Assembly: GCA_002344065.1 (NCBI GenBank)
Contig: DDTK01000010.1
Location: 62,001-126,000 of the forward strand
Source of the DNA: Flammeovirgaceae bacterium UBA2366
Lineage (GTDB): Bacteria; Bacteroidota; Bacteroidia; Cytophagales; Cyclobacteriaceae
Reading direction: 5' to 3'
Length of the DNA stretch: 64,000 bases
The notes under the pieces are model-generated. The model saw nothing but the letters and a program-made list of their open reading frames with translations. It was not told where the DNA came from and searched no databases. Position numbers and translations under genes: made by a program. Shown here in pieces: positions 25,601-35,494 of this stretch (position 1 is the first letter of the stretch; each line of letters opens with the position of its first letter).

Positions 25601-27538
25601 ATGGAAACAAAAAAGCTAACAGCAGCCGACAGGAAGGAGATCTTTGAAGCGATTAAGAAAAAGTCGGATGGGACGATGACAATTGCACTGGTTGCTTATT
25701 TTGTTTTCGGCATTTTCCTTTCATTCTTTTACGATACGTACCTGGTAGCCTTCGGTGTGGGCGGGTTGAGTTTAGCTGCTTATTTCATCACCAAAGCTGT
25801 TTTACCAACTAGTAATCTATATCAATATGTGCTGGGCGCTGTGCTGGCCGTATTTGCTGCTCAGTTTATTTATCAGATGCACGGTTTGTTTGAGATGCAC
25901 TTTTTTGTTTTTGTAGGGTCCACCTTGCTCATCACCTACCAAAACTGGCGCCTTCAATTACCGCTCATTATTCTTGTTGTAGTCCATCATGCTTCATTTG
26001 CTTATTTGCAATATCTGGGTAATAGAGAAATATATTTCACCCAATTGGAGTACATGGATTTGCAAGCCTTTTTGTTTCATGGCGGACTGGCCGCAGTAAT
26101 TGTAGCCATATGTGGTTACTGGGCGTACGACCTGGAGAAAAAAACTATTTCCGAGTTTACTAATAAAACTGCACTGGAGGGCCAGCTTAAAAATGTTACC
26201 AATAACATCGCCTTTGCCGAGCAGATCAGTTCTGGCAATTTAACCGTTGAGCATAATCTTACCGATACCACTGATGAATTGGGAAAGGCCCTTGTAAAAA
26301 TGCGCGAGAATCTTTTAGCAGCGAGTATAAAAGAGAAGCAAGAGCGTTTCATAACCGTTGGCATTACACAGGTGGGCGATGTTATCCGCAATAATTCAGA
26401 TTCTCTTCAAAACCTGGCCGATGATTTTATACGCACGGTGGTAAAATATATGGGCATGAATCAGGGAGGATTGTTTTTGTTAGAATCAGAAGGCAGCGAA
26501 GAATACCTGAACCTGACAGCCTGCTATGCCTATGAACGAAAAAAATACCTAAGCAGACGTGTTGAAATTGGTCAGGGATTAGTGGGCCAGTGTTTCCTGG
26601 AAAAGGATATCATTTATATGACCAAGGTTCCTCAAAATTATGTTCAGATCACCTCAGGACTAGGGGAAGCTACACCGGGCTGTATTGTTATTGTGCCGGT
26701 GATGACCAGCGATGAAATTGTGGGTGTTATGGAATTAGCCTCATTCAAGCCACTGGAAAAATATCAGATTGATTTCCTGAAAAAAGTTGCCGAAAACATT
26801 GCTTCATCTATTGTTTCATCGCGTGTTACCGAACGGGTTAAAAAACTTCTTGCAGAATCGCAGCAACAAACCGAGGAAATGAGGGCGCAGGAGGAGGAAA
26901 TGCGGCAGAATATGGAAGAGTTGCAAGCCACACAGGAAGAAATGCGTAGAAAGGAATTACACGCCCGCGAGATTCTGGAAGATGCCCAAATGAAGGCTGA
27001 ACGTACAGCGGAGATCAGGGCGACCATGAAAAAGCTAGTAAAGGATGAAGATTTAAAAACAGGAAACTGGGAAGTTTCTCTTGAGAAGACCCTTAAGACG
27101 GCAGCTTCATTCCTCAAAGTTTCACGTGTGGGTATGTGGCTGTATGATGCAGCAACACAAACGCTTAAATGTGAAATGATGTGCAATCAAAATGGGTTGC
27201 AGATTGCGAACCGAACTAAATTAAACGAAGCTGATTATCCTCGTTTTTTCAAATCCTTTTATGCCGAAGAGGATTTGCGTATCGAGAATGCACCAGACCA
27301 TGCTGTAACGAGCGAATTAAACGAGGCTTATCTTAAGCCCAATCGTATTGAATCGGTCTGTGGAGTACACGTATTTAATGATGCGGCCATCATGGGAATG
27401 ATTCTTTGTGAACATCAGGATCATCGCGCATGGACGGAAGAAGACGGATCATTCCTTCGCAGGTGTGCCGATTTGATTTCCTCTGCTTACAAATCCAAGA
27501 TAATAAGAGAACTGTCTAATAGTGTTTCTCTGAATTGA
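25601..27538 (+). CDS. membrane sensor with two GAF domains and no output domain
   Basis: 645 residues. Five or six membrane helices (about 28-190) are followed by a HAMP-like helical linker (about 200-245), a first GAF domain (about 265-405, with GQGLVGQCFLEKDIIYM), a long Glu/Gln-rich coiled coil (about 415-470) and a second GAF domain (about 500-640). No histidine kinase, cyclase or methyl-accepting domain is present. It must signal through a partner or be a degenerate chemoreceptor-like sensor. It follows the redoxin gene by 9 bases, so redox input is conceivable but unproven. Confidence 0.75.
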   Translation: METKKLTAADRKEIFEAIKKKSDGTMTIALVAYFVFGIFLSFFYDTYLVAFGVGGLSLAAYFITKAVLPTSNLYQYVLGAVLAVFAAQFIYQMHGLFEMHFFVFVGSTLLITYQNWRLQLPLIILVVVHHASFAYLQYLGNREIYFTQLEYMDLQAFLFHGGLAAVIVAICGYWAYDLEKKTISEFTNKTALEGQLKNVTNNIAFAEQISSGNLTVEHNLTDTTDELGKALVKMRENLLAASIKEKQERFITVGITQVGDVIRNNSDSLQNLADDFIRTVVKYMGMNQGGLFLLESEGSEEYLNLTACYAYERKKYLSRRVEIGQGLVGQCFLEKDIIYMTKVPQNYVQITSGLGEATPGCIVIVPVMTSDEIVGVMELASFKPLEKYQIDFLKKVAENIASSIVSSRVTERVKKLLAESQQQTEEMRAQEEEMRQNMEELQATQEEMRRKELHAREILEDAQMKAERTAEIRATMKKLVKDEDLKTGNWEVSLEKTLKTAASFLKVSRVGMWLYDAATQTLKCEMMCNQNGLQIANRTKLNEADYPRFFKSFYAEEDLRIENAPDHAVTSELNEAYLKPNRIESVCGVHVFNDAAIMGMILCEHQDHRAWTEEDGSFLRRCADLISSAYKSKIIRELSNSVSLN

Positions 27539-27567
27539 GGATATTTCATTAAACGTTAAAATTTCTA

Positions 27568-27597
27568 TTGCAGACTATGGGGTAATGGTTAACTTTC
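27568..27597 (+). promoter_or_regulatory. putative promoter of the BNR/sortilin-type gene
   Basis: TTG at 27568-27570 and TAACTTTC at 27590-27597 are separated by 19 bases, close to the Bacteroidota TTTG-N19-TAnnTTTG arrangement. The ATG follows at 27620. Confidence 0.4.
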
Positions 27598-27619
27598 CCT
27601 TATCTAAACCAGTCTGTTT

Positions 27620-30600
27620 ATGATTAGAAAATTTACCTTTCTAATACCGGTTGTTTTATTGACAGTTGCCTCTTTTGCCCAAAAGTCAAAATCCACGGCC
27701 ACACCTGCTGCGCCCACTTTTAATAGTGAGGATTACAAAAGCCTGAAATGGCGCAACATCGGCCCATTTCGTGGTGGCCGCTCCAATGCGGTTTCGGGTG
27801 TTATTAATAACAATCAAATCTATTATACCGGTTATACCGGGGGTGGTGTTTGGAAAACCGAAAATGCTGGCTTGTCGTGGTTCAATATTTCTGATGGGTT
27901 TTTTAAGACAGGCTCAGTGGGTGATATCGCAGTGAGCGAATCAGATCCGAATGTTATTTATGTAGGCATGGGTGAACATGCCATACGAGGGGTGATGACC
28001 AGCTATGGCGATGGTGTTTACAAATCAACCGATGGCGGAAAAACATGGAAGAATATTGGACTGGAAAAAACGCGCCACATCTCCGATGTGATTATTCACC
28101 CCACTAATCCGGATATGGTATGGGTAGCCGCACAAGGTGCTGCGCATGGCGCAAATTCGGATAGAGGAATCTATAAGAGCACCGATGGCGGCCAAACCTG
28201 GAAAAAAGTTTTGTATGTAGATGAAAATACAGGTGCATCATCATTAAGTCTTGATGCTAACAACCCTAGAATTTTATATGCCGCTACCTGGCAGCACCGC
28301 AGGTTGCCCTGGCAAGTACAAAGTGGTGGCGCTGGTTGCAACGTGTGGAAATCGGTTGATGGTGGTGAAACCTGGAATAAAATCAACGAAGGATTGCCGG
28401 CACAAATGGGTAAGGTTGGTTTAAGTGTTTCACGTGCCAATCCTAATCGTGTATATGCGATCGTTGAAGCGGAGAAATCAAAAGCAGGCGTTTACCGTTC
28501 AGATGATGGCGGTAAAAAATGGAACCACATGACCAGCGATCAGAACCTGACGTCACGTTCGTGGTACTACATGGAAATCTTTGCTGATCCCACTCAGGCC
28601 GATGTGGTATATGTGCTTAATGCACCCATGATGAAATCCATTGATGGTGGTAAAACATTTCAATCTGTAGCCGTTGGCCATGGCGATTGCCATGATTTAT
28701 GGATCAATCCAAACAATGGACAGAACATGATTTTGGGTGATGATGGAGGAGGCGAAATAACGTTCAACGGATGTAAGAGCTGGTCGAGTATTGACAATCA
28801 GCCAACCGCACAGTTTTATAGGGTAATTACCGATGAAGTGTTTCCTTACAAAGTTTATGGAGGCCAGCAGGACAACACCTCAGTAGTGATTGCCAGCAGA
28901 AATAATTATATCGGCATTACCGATAAAGATTGGTTTATCGGCCCGGGATGTGAGTGTGCATTTATTGCTTTTGACCCAAAGAACCCGGTTCTATTATATG
29001 GCGGTTGTTACCAGGGAAGCATTGATGTTCTCGATTTACAAAGCAACCATGCTAAAGACATCCGTCAGTATCCTTCTAATGTATTGGCCTACGATGCCAA
29101 AGACATGAAATATCGGTTCAACTGGAATGCGCCCATCATCGCTTCACCGCATGATTATAAGACAATTTACCACGGAGGAAATGTACTGTTTAAAACAACT
29201 GATGGCGGATTGTCGTGGGAAGTAACTAGCCCAGATTTAACCCGCAATGAAAAGAGCAAGCAAGGTCCGGGTGGCGCTCCCATTACCAATGAGGGCGCGG
29301 GTGGAGAGAATTACAATACACTAAGCTATGTCATAGAATCTGCTCATGAAAAAGGAGTGATTTATACAGGAAGTGATTGCGGTTATGTTCAGCTTACACG
29401 CGATGGTGGAAAAACCTGGCAGAATGTTACTCCGGCCGGACTACCTGAAAGCCTGATTCATTCTATTGAAGTTTCTCCGCATGATAAAGCCACGGCATAC
29501 GTTTCTGCTACACGTTACAAATTCAATGACTATTCATCCATGAGTTACAAAACCACTGACTACGGAAAAACATGGACGAAGATCAACAGCGGTGTTGACA
29601 ACGATGATTTTATAAAAGTAATTCGTGAAGACAGAAAGGTTAAGGACCTGTTGTATGCTGGGTCGGAGAGAGGATTTTATGTTTCCTTTAACGGAGGCAC
29701 AAGCTGGAATAAGCTGCAATTAAATCTACCGGTTGTACCCATCACCGATATGACTTTTGCTGATAATGACCTGGTGGTATCTACAGCAGGAAGATCATTT
29801 TGGATTTTAGATGACCTGAGTGCAATTCAGCAATCCAAAGGAAATTTTACCGGCACAAAATTGTATCAGCCCAAACCTACTTATAAATACGAAAGCTTCA
29901 CCCCATCGTGGATGGATGTTCCACCCAATGTTGGTTCCAATCCGATGAACGGAGTAATACTGGATTATTATCTTAAAGAGAAAGCAGATACCAATGCGGT
30001 GGCTACATTGGAGATTTTGGATATGAACAACAACGTAATCCGCAAATACTCCAGCAAGAAAGATGAGAATTTCAAACCTTACCCGGGTGGCCCGGCACCC
30101 TCACCGGTGCTGCCGGCCGGTGCCGGCCTGAACAGGTTTGCGTGGGATTTTCGTGGTGAAACATTATTGGATATCCCCAATGCCTTTGTGTATGGCGATT
30201 ACAGTGGTCATCGTGTGGCCCCGGGTAAGTACAAAGCCAGGCTTTCAATTATAGGCGAAGTTTCGGAAGTAACATTTGATGTGATTCAGGACCCTAATCT
30301 GAAGCAGGTAACATCCGAACATTGGAAGGCGCAGCAACAATTTATGGATCAGGTGAGCAAGTCCATTAAAGATATTCATCAGGCAGTGATTGACATGCGA
30401 AAAGTTAAAAAGCAGATTGAGCATTATAACGGATTGCTGAAAGATAAAGCAGATGCCAAAGTTGTTTACGATGCCGGTATCGCTCTGATAAAGAAGATTG
30501 ATGAGTGGGAAGCTAACCTGGTGGAAACCCGTCAAAAGAATTTTCAGGATGTAATCAACTTCCCAAGCAAGTTAAATGCACAATATTTTGATCTGCGTTT

Positions 30601-30775
30601 TGCAGCAGATACACATGACCCAAGATTGACAGCGGGTGTAAAGGAACGCTATGCCGATCTGGAAAAGCAATGGAGTGTGTATAAAGAGCAGAAAAATGCT
30701 TTGATCAGCACAGATGTTGCCAATTATAATAAGCAGTATAAAGATTTGAATATTCCTGCTGTTATTACCAATTAG
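27620..30775 (+). CDS. exported sortilin/VPS10-type BNR-repeat protein
   Basis: 1051 residues with a signal peptide (FLIPVVLLTVASFAQ). Repeated Asp-box/BNR blades follow the pattern S-x-D-G-G-x-T-W (KSTDGGKTWKNIG, KSTDGGQTWKKV, KSVDGGETWNKI, RDGGKTWQNV), forming a large propeller like the sortilin N-terminal domain (about 35-720). A Pro-rich linker, an FNIII-like segment (about 800-900) and a charged helical tail (about 905-1040) complete it. Such proteins are often labelled 'glycosyl hydrolase' but no catalytic residues are evident here. A binding or secreted-peptide processing role is possible. Convergent with the S9 peptidase. Confidence 0.8.
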   Translation: MIRKFTFLIPVVLLTVASFAQKSKSTATPAAPTFNSEDYKSLKWRNIGPFRGGRSNAVSGVINNNQIYYTGYTGGGVWKTENAGLSWFNISDGFFKTGSVGDIAVSESDPNVIYVGMGEHAIRGVMTSYGDGVYKSTDGGKTWKNIGLEKTRHISDVIIHPTNPDMVWVAAQGAAHGANSDRGIYKSTDGGQTWKKVLYVDENTGASSLSLDANNPRILYAATWQHRRLPWQVQSGGAGCNVWKSVDGGETWNKINEGLPAQMGKVGLSVSRANPNRVYAIVEAEKSKAGVYRSDDGGKKWNHMTSDQNLTSRSWYYMEIFADPTQADVVYVLNAPMMKSIDGGKTFQSVAVGHGDCHDLWINPNNGQNMILGDDGGGEITFNGCKSWSSIDNQPTAQFYRVITDEVFPYKVYGGQQDNTSVVIASRNNYIGITDKDWFIGPGCECAFIAFDPKNPVLLYGGCYQGSIDVLDLQSNHAKDIRQYPSNVLAYDAKDMKYRFNWNAPIIASPHDYKTIYHGGNVLFKTTDGGLSWEVTSPDLTRNEKSKQGPGGAPITNEGAGGENYNTLSYVIESAHEKGVIYTGSDCGYVQLTRDGGKTWQNVTPAGLPESLIHSIEVSPHDKATAYVSATRYKFNDYSSMSYKTTDYGKTWTKINSGVDNDDFIKVIREDRKVKDLLYAGSERGFYVSFNGGTSWNKLQLNLPVVPITDMTFADNDLVVSTAGRSFWILDDLSAIQQSKGNFTGTKLYQPKPTYKYESFTPSWMDVPPNVGSNPMNGVILDYYLKEKADTNAVATLEILDMNNNVIRKYSSKKDENFKPYPGGPAPSPVLPAGAGLNRFAWDFRGETLLDIPNAFVYGDYSGHRVAPGKYKARLSIIGEVSEVTFDVIQDPNLKQVTSEHWKAQQQFMDQVSKSIKDIHQAVIDMRKVKKQIEHYNGLLKDKADAKVVYDAGIALIKKIDEWEANLVETRQKNFQDVINFPSKLNAQYFDLRFAADTHDPRLTAGVKERYADLEKQWSVYKEQKNALISTDVANYNKQYKDLNIPAVITN

Positions 30776-30786
30776 AATCTTTTGCG

Positions 30787-30832
30787 TTCATTGCGCCCTT
30801 GCGGTTGAAAAAGACCCCAAAGGCGCAATGAA
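30787..30832. terminator. bidirectional hairpin between convergent genes
   Basis: TTCATTGCGCC (30787-30797) and GGCGCAATGAA (30822-30832) form an 11-bp perfect stem. It is placed between the stops of the BNR gene (30775) and the S9 peptidase (30846). T-runs are weak on both sides. Confidence 0.55.
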
Positions 30833-30845
30833 TCAAAGCTTTCTC

Positions 30846-33176
30846 TTACCTCAGGTTATCTTTGAACAACTTTAAAATCCGCTTATACTCATCCGTCCAG
30901 CTACTCGGCTCAACAAAGCCGTGGTCTTCCAGCGGATAGACAGCAAGTTCCCAATTGTCTTTCCCAAGTTCAATCAGGCGTTGTGATAAACGCACCACAT
31001 CCTGAAAGTGCACGTTCACATCAATCATGCCATGACACATCAATAACGCACCTTTTAATCCTTCGGCATGATAGATGGGTGAACTTTTTGCATACGCCAG
31101 ACTATCGGTGTATGGAAGGTTAAGAATGTTGGAAGTATAGGGATGATTGTAATGCGCCCAATCTGTTACCGGGCGAAGCGCAGCGCCTGCGGCAAAAACA
31201 TCCGGGGTAGTAAACATGCCCATCAAGGTGATAAATCCACCGTATGAGCCACCGTAAATACCAATGCGTTTTGCGTCAATACCATGTTCTTTAACCAGCC
31301 ACTCCGCACCATCAACATGATCGGTCAAATCCTTTCCGCCCATAAATTGATAAATGCCTGTGCGCCAATCTCGACCGTAACCGGCACTGGCGCGGTAGTC
31401 CATATCAATCACCGTATAGCCTTTGTCAGCCAACAGGTTGTGAAACATGTATTCTCGGAAATAGCTGCTCCACCACTTGTGGGCATTTTGTAAATAGCCG
31501 GCACCGTGAACAAAAATTACAGCAGCGCCATTTGGCTTTCCGGGTTTATATAAACGAGTGTAAACATCTGCACCATCGCGGGCCTTAAAGGTGGTGAGCA
31601 CGGGATCGCGCCAGGCGTAAGATTTGAATTCAGTGGTTAATGAGTTGGTGAGTTGCTGCGGCTTTGCGTTTGTTTTGTTTTCCTGCAGAAATAACTCCCA
31701 TGGTTTATTGCTGTATGAGTAACGAATGGCAAGCATTTTTTCATCGGGTGAAAGCGTTACTTCGTTTGCCCCGGTTGTAATGGTTAAGCGTTCGGCTTTA
31801 CCTCCTGTTACCGGAAGTTTATAAAGGTGTTTTTCCCCCGGATGTACTTCGTTGGTGATCAGGTAAAAATTTTTCTTGTCGCGCGAAGGTGCAATCTGCT
31901 GCACTTCATACTTACCCGATGTAAGGGCCTTTTTATTTTTTGTGGAGATCGTGTAGGTGTACAGGTGTGCATATCCTGATTCTTCTGAAACAAAATAAAG
32001 TTCGTTGTTGGTAATCCAGCCAACCGTAAAACTACCCGGGCCGCCAATCCACGCATCATCATGCTGCCGATCGATTAATGAAAGCTTTTGAGTAGCAACA
32101 TCCAGCAGCATGATCCACCGGTCTTTATTGTCGGCAGCGCGCAACTGAACAACAGCATGTTTGCCATCATCGGAGTAAACCGGACCGAAAAATGAAACGG
32201 CTCTTGCCTGCGGCTTTTTGTCTTTACTTTCTTCTTTTTTAGGATCCACCAGGTATGCAGGAACATCATGGATACCCGGCACTTCTTCGGTTTTTACCTG
32301 AAGTACCGTATCGCGTTTGATATCATAGACAAAAAACTCCTGCGTGTTTTGCGGAGCACCAACTTTTGTGCGGGTGTTTAAGTCTTCTGTAAAGCCACTT
32401 TCGGTAACGTAGTTCGGAACGATAGTGGCTTTAGCGTTGGCATTTTTTGTGAGGGCAAAGGTTACGTAATTACCATCCGGACTTACTCTTGCCTGCCCTA
32501 ACATTTTATCATCCAGGTAAATTTCCTTGGGGCGTTTGGGTTGTTCCGTTTTTTGATGGTTGCGCGTAGCTTCACGATTCTCTTTTCTTTCCTTCAGAAT
32601 CTGGATGTAGGCGAGCTGATCCTGCTTCAGCCACTTTTGTTGTTCGGTTTCTACCGGTGATGATGGTTTTTTTCCGCGTTTAAAGTCGGTGAGCTGTGTG
32701 AAGTTTCCGGTTCCGATTTCCCACGAATACAGGTTTTGATCGTATGTGTAGATGATCTTTTTCTCATCCCCCGAAAAATAGGGGTTGGTTTCCCGGCCGG
32801 TTGTGTTTGTTATCTGAGCTGTTTTATTGGAGGGGATATCCAGGATAAAGATGTCGCCATTATTTTCATACACCATTTTAGTAAATGCTTTATTGTATGG
32901 ACCCGAAGCAGGAAGACTTAATCGTTCGGCTTTAGAAACCTTTTGGGGGGCGCGGTTTTGAAGAGTGATCTTGTACAGCGAATCACCCGGGGCATTTTCA
33001 GGATTCCAGTTAAAGTAAATCGTTTTACTGTCGTGCGACCAGCGTATGTTGGAAGGTGAGGTGCCAATCCATTTCGGATCGCGCATAATTTTTTCCACCG
33101 TCAGCTCGGTAAGCTGGGCAGTTGCCGAGATTGAGAATAGCAGAAGAAGAAAACCGGTAAGCGTACGCATAAGCAT
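30846..33176 (-). CDS. S9-family prolyl oligopeptidase (DPP-IV-like), exported
   Basis: About 776 residues from the ATG at 33176; an upstream TTG and a second ATG at 33170 are alternatives. The signal peptide is MLMRTLTGFLLLLFSISATAQ without its first residue. The DPP-IV-type N-terminal propeller (about 40-520) contains SPDGNYVTFALT. The alpha/beta hydrolase domain has IFVHGAGYLQ (oxyanion region), GIYGGSYGGFITLMG (Ser nucleophile, about 645), CHGMIDVNVHFQD (Asp, about 727) and LEDHGFVEPSS (His, about 760). It probably removes N-terminal dipeptides in the periplasm; exact specificity is not determinable. Confidence 0.9.
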   Translation of the reverse strand: MLMRTLTGFLLLLFSISATAQLTELTVEKIMRDPKWIGTSPSNIRWSHDSKTIYFNWNPENAPGDSLYKITLQNRAPQKVSKAERLSLPASGPYNKAFTKMVYENNGDIFILDIPSNKTAQITNTTGRETNPYFSGDEKKIIYTYDQNLYSWEIGTGNFTQLTDFKRGKKPSSPVETEQQKWLKQDQLAYIQILKERKENREATRNHQKTEQPKRPKEIYLDDKMLGQARVSPDGNYVTFALTKNANAKATIVPNYVTESGFTEDLNTRTKVGAPQNTQEFFVYDIKRDTVLQVKTEEVPGIHDVPAYLVDPKKEESKDKKPQARAVSFFGPVYSDDGKHAVVQLRAADNKDRWIMLLDVATQKLSLIDRQHDDAWIGGPGSFTVGWITNNELYFVSEESGYAHLYTYTISTKNKKALTSGKYEVQQIAPSRDKKNFYLITNEVHPGEKHLYKLPVTGGKAERLTITTGANEVTLSPDEKMLAIRYSYSNKPWELFLQENKTNAKPQQLTNSLTTEFKSYAWRDPVLTTFKARDGADVYTRLYKPGKPNGAAVIFVHGAGYLQNAHKWWSSYFREYMFHNLLADKGYTVIDMDYRASAGYGRDWRTGIYQFMGGKDLTDHVDGAEWLVKEHGIDAKRIGIYGGSYGGFITLMGMFTTPDVFAAGAALRPVTDWAHYNHPYTSNILNLPYTDSLAYAKSSPIYHAEGLKGALLMCHGMIDVNVHFQDVVRLSQRLIELGKDNWELAVYPLEDHGFVEPSSWTDEYKRILKLFKDNLR

Positions 33177-33235
33177 TTTGTTATTTGACGACAAGATAGA
33201 ATATATTGCAACTGGAGTTTATCACTTTTACACGA

Positions 33236-33721
33236 ATGACAATCCGCAAAATTCGCCCGGAAGACAATGTACAAGTGGCCAACATTATCCGAACCGTTAT
33301 GCCCGAGTTTGGCGCCAGCGGTCAGGGCTTTGCCATACACGATAAGGAGGTGGACAATATGTACACAACCTACACCCAACCCCGAAGCGCATATTTTGTA
33401 TGTGAAGAAAACGGAAAACTGGTAGGGGGTGGCGGTGTAGCACCGCTTGAAGGAGGCGATGCCGACACCTGCGAATTGAAGAAAATGTATTTTCTGCCAC
33501 AAGGCAGGGGCAAGGGCTGGGGGCAACATGTGCTGGAAGCATGTTTGAAAGCGGCCACTGAAATAGGATTTACTTTCTGCTACCTGGAAACGTTCAACAC
33601 GATGAAGGGCGCCATGAAGCTGTATGAGAAAAATGGTTTTGAAAAAATTCCCAAGCCTTGTGGCAATACCGGGCACTTTGCCTGCGATACGTTTTATAAG
33701 AAGAAACTTCAACTCGCATGA
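33236..33721 (+). CDS. GNAT-family N-acetyltransferase
   Basis: 161 residues from the ATG at 33236; an earlier in-frame TTG adds an unlikely tail. The GNAT acetyl-CoA loop is FLPQGRGKGWGQHVLEACL (Q-x-x-G-x-G/A, about 91), followed by YLETFNTMKGAMKLYEKNGF (about 120-139), the usual C-terminal alpha/beta element. Substrate unknown. Its stop overlaps the DUF2214 ATG by 4 bases (ATGA), so the two are translationally coupled. Confidence 0.88.
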   Translation: MTIRKIRPEDNVQVANIIRTVMPEFGASGQGFAIHDKEVDNMYTTYTQPRSAYFVCEENGKLVGGGGVAPLEGGDADTCELKKMYFLPQGRGKGWGQHVLEACLKAATEIGFTFCYLETFNTMKGAMKLYEKNGFEKIPKPCGNTGHFACDTFYKKKLQLA

Positions 33722-34167
33722 CCACCGAACTGCTACTCCGTTACCTTCACTTCATCAGCATTTTTGCTATTGCAGCAACCCTGGTAGCCGAACACCTGCT
33801 GCTAAAGAAAGAGCTAACCCGAAATGAAATTGGCAGGTTAGCACGCATTGATGGAGTATATGGTATTGCCGCATTGATTTTGCTGGGCGCAGGATTAACC
33901 TTGTGGCTTGGAGGTTTTGGCAAGCCGGCTGAGTTTTACAGCAAGAACTGGATTTTCCATCTGAAGCTTTCGCTATTTGTATGCATTGGATTGCTTTCCA
34001 TTTACCCTACCATTTTCTTTTTGAAAAACCGAAAAGGCAATCCGCAGGAAGTTGTTACTATTCCCAATAAAATTTTCTGGATGCTGCGCTTTGAACTTCT
34101 TTTGCTGTTTATTATTCCGCTACTGGCTGGATTGATGGCGAAAAGTGTAGGGTATTTTGGGGAGTAG
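33718..34167 (+). CDS. DUF2214-type four-helix membrane protein
   Basis: 149 residues with four predicted helices: LRYLHFISIFAIAATLVAEH (about 8), YGIAALILLGAGLTLWLGGF (about 48), LKLSLFVCIGLLSIYPTIFF (about 83) and FELLLLFIIPLLAGLMAK (about 124). The LRYLHFISIFA start and the placement of conserved His and Glu in the first helix fit DUF2214. No function is established for the family. Coupled to the GNAT gene. Confidence 0.75.
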   Translation: MTTELLLRYLHFISIFAIAATLVAEHLLLKKELTRNEIGRLARIDGVYGIAALILLGAGLTLWLGGFGKPAEFYSKNWIFHLKLSLFVCIGLLSIYPTIFFLKNRKGNPQEVVTIPNKIFWMLRFELLLLFIIPLLAGLMAKSVGYFGE

Positions 34168-34303
34168 TTCAAAAAATCTGCGAACGGTTATTGTTGTCGG
34201 GGAGGTTTTAGTACCTTCCTATTTATAACCCTCCCCCTATCTGGCAACTCTTAAATCAAGTCGCTCACTTTATTTAGCCGTTGGTGCCTTTATCGGTCTG
34301 CTG

Positions 34304-35494
34304 TTGGGTTTTAGCCTTGGATTGTGGGTTTATAAAAATCAATCGCAGCAGGCGCTTGAGTCTATTCCCTACGCTTCGTTGCTTGGGAAACTCTGGCTAT
34401 CCGCGTTGATCACGTTGGCCATTCCATTGGTTGCCTCCTACCTTTACGCAATCATATCCTCCATGTCGGATGGAAAGTTTGCCGGAAAAATTGGTGGACA
34501 TGCATTAGCTTTTCATTTGCTCATCATGGTGATGGGTGTGGCCTTTACCATGCTGGGTAGTTATTCGTTCAATGATCTCATTACCGGTGGAGTAATGCTT
34601 ACCACAAGTGATTTGTTGCCGGAACACATTGCCAAGTCGGATAAAACATTTACCTGGTTGGCGTACTCAGATGCATACCAGACCTTTGCGGCAAAACTGA
34701 TTTTACCCTCCTTGCTTGTTGCGGCCATTCTGGCCTTAATTCTTTCACGTTTTTTTTCCAAACAACATGCATGGATGCTAAACCAGGCAACTAAAGTTTC
34801 TCAAAGCTCTATGAATGTGATGAGCTATGTGTTGTTGCTAATGCCAATAGCCGCGTTTGCATTAACCTTTGCCATGACAGCCGAAACTGGCTTTGCGCTG
34901 GCCGGACTGATGGGACGCTATGTGTTGGCGCTGATTATCATGTTAATTATGCTCACCTTTTTTCTTTACGGAATGGTGGCAGCATTTGGGCAAGGCCCGA
35001 TTAAAAAATTTATACGCGCCTTGTTTCCGGCACAGGTCGTTGCCGCCAGCACCCGATCATCGTTGGCTACCATGCCTGTATTATTGCAGCGCGCAGAGCA
35101 GGAAGCAGAACTGCCGCCTACCGTTACGGGATTGGTTATTCCATTGTCCGTTTCCGTATTCCGGTTAAACCGCTCCGTTAGCTCTGTCTTTTCCTATGTT
35201 TTTCTTACAACCATTTACAATATCCCAACAGATGTTTCTTCAACTATATTGTTTTTGTTGTTGATCACGGTGTTGAGTTTTGGCAGTCCGGGTGTACCAA
35301 GCGGAGGCAAACTTGCCACGATGCCTGTTTTTCTCGCATTGGGTGTTCCATTGGAAATGATTGTGCTCACCAAAGCGATTGATGCTATACCCGATGTATT
35401 TAAAACGGTGCTTAACGTAACGGAAGCAATGGCTCTTGCTTCGTTGGTTACACGATCTGCTTCAGCTTCAGTAAATCCTGTATCCCATGACTGA
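34304..35494 (+). CDS. DAACS (SDF) family dicarboxylate/amino acid:cation symporter, first of two
   Basis: At least 396 residues, about eight membrane helices plus two re-entrant loops. AASTRSSLATMPVLLQRA is the HP1 loop (about 252), LSFGSPGVPSGG is the HP2 region (about 327) and DAIPDVFKTVLNVTEAMA is the helix-8 cation/substrate site (about 364). The annotated TTG at 34304 starts in the middle of the first helix. The frame stays open back to a stop at 34226 and supplies the missing half (LYLAVGAFIGLLLGF), but contains no ATG, GTG or TTG. A CTG at 34241 is therefore a plausible real start. It overlaps the next symporter gene by 8 bases. Confidence 0.85.
   Translation: MGFSLGLWVYKNQSQQALESIPYASLLGKLWLSALITLAIPLVASYLYAIISSMSDGKFAGKIGGHALAFHLLIMVMGVAFTMLGSYSFNDLITGGVMLTTSDLLPEHIAKSDKTFTWLAYSDAYQTFAAKLILPSLLVAAILALILSRFFSKQHAWMLNQATKVSQSSMNVMSYVLLLMPIAAFALTFAMTAETGFALAGLMGRYVLALIIMLIMLTFFLYGMVAAFGQGPIKKFIRALFPAQVVAASTRSSLATMPVLLQRAEQEAELPPTVTGLVIPLSVSVFRLNRSVSSVFSYVFLTTIYNIPTDVSSTILFLLLITVLSFGSPGVPSGGKLATMPVFLALGVPLEMIVLTKAIDAIPDVFKTVLNVTEAMALASLVTRSASASVNPVSHD

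Noticed and set aside
27620..30775. Calling the BNR protein a glycosyl hydrolase
   Set aside because: Asp-box repeats are structural and no sialidase or other catalytic residues are evident.
33101..33712. 203-codon minus-strand frame
   Set aside because: Antisense to the GNAT gene and to the start of the S9 peptidase region; no family features.
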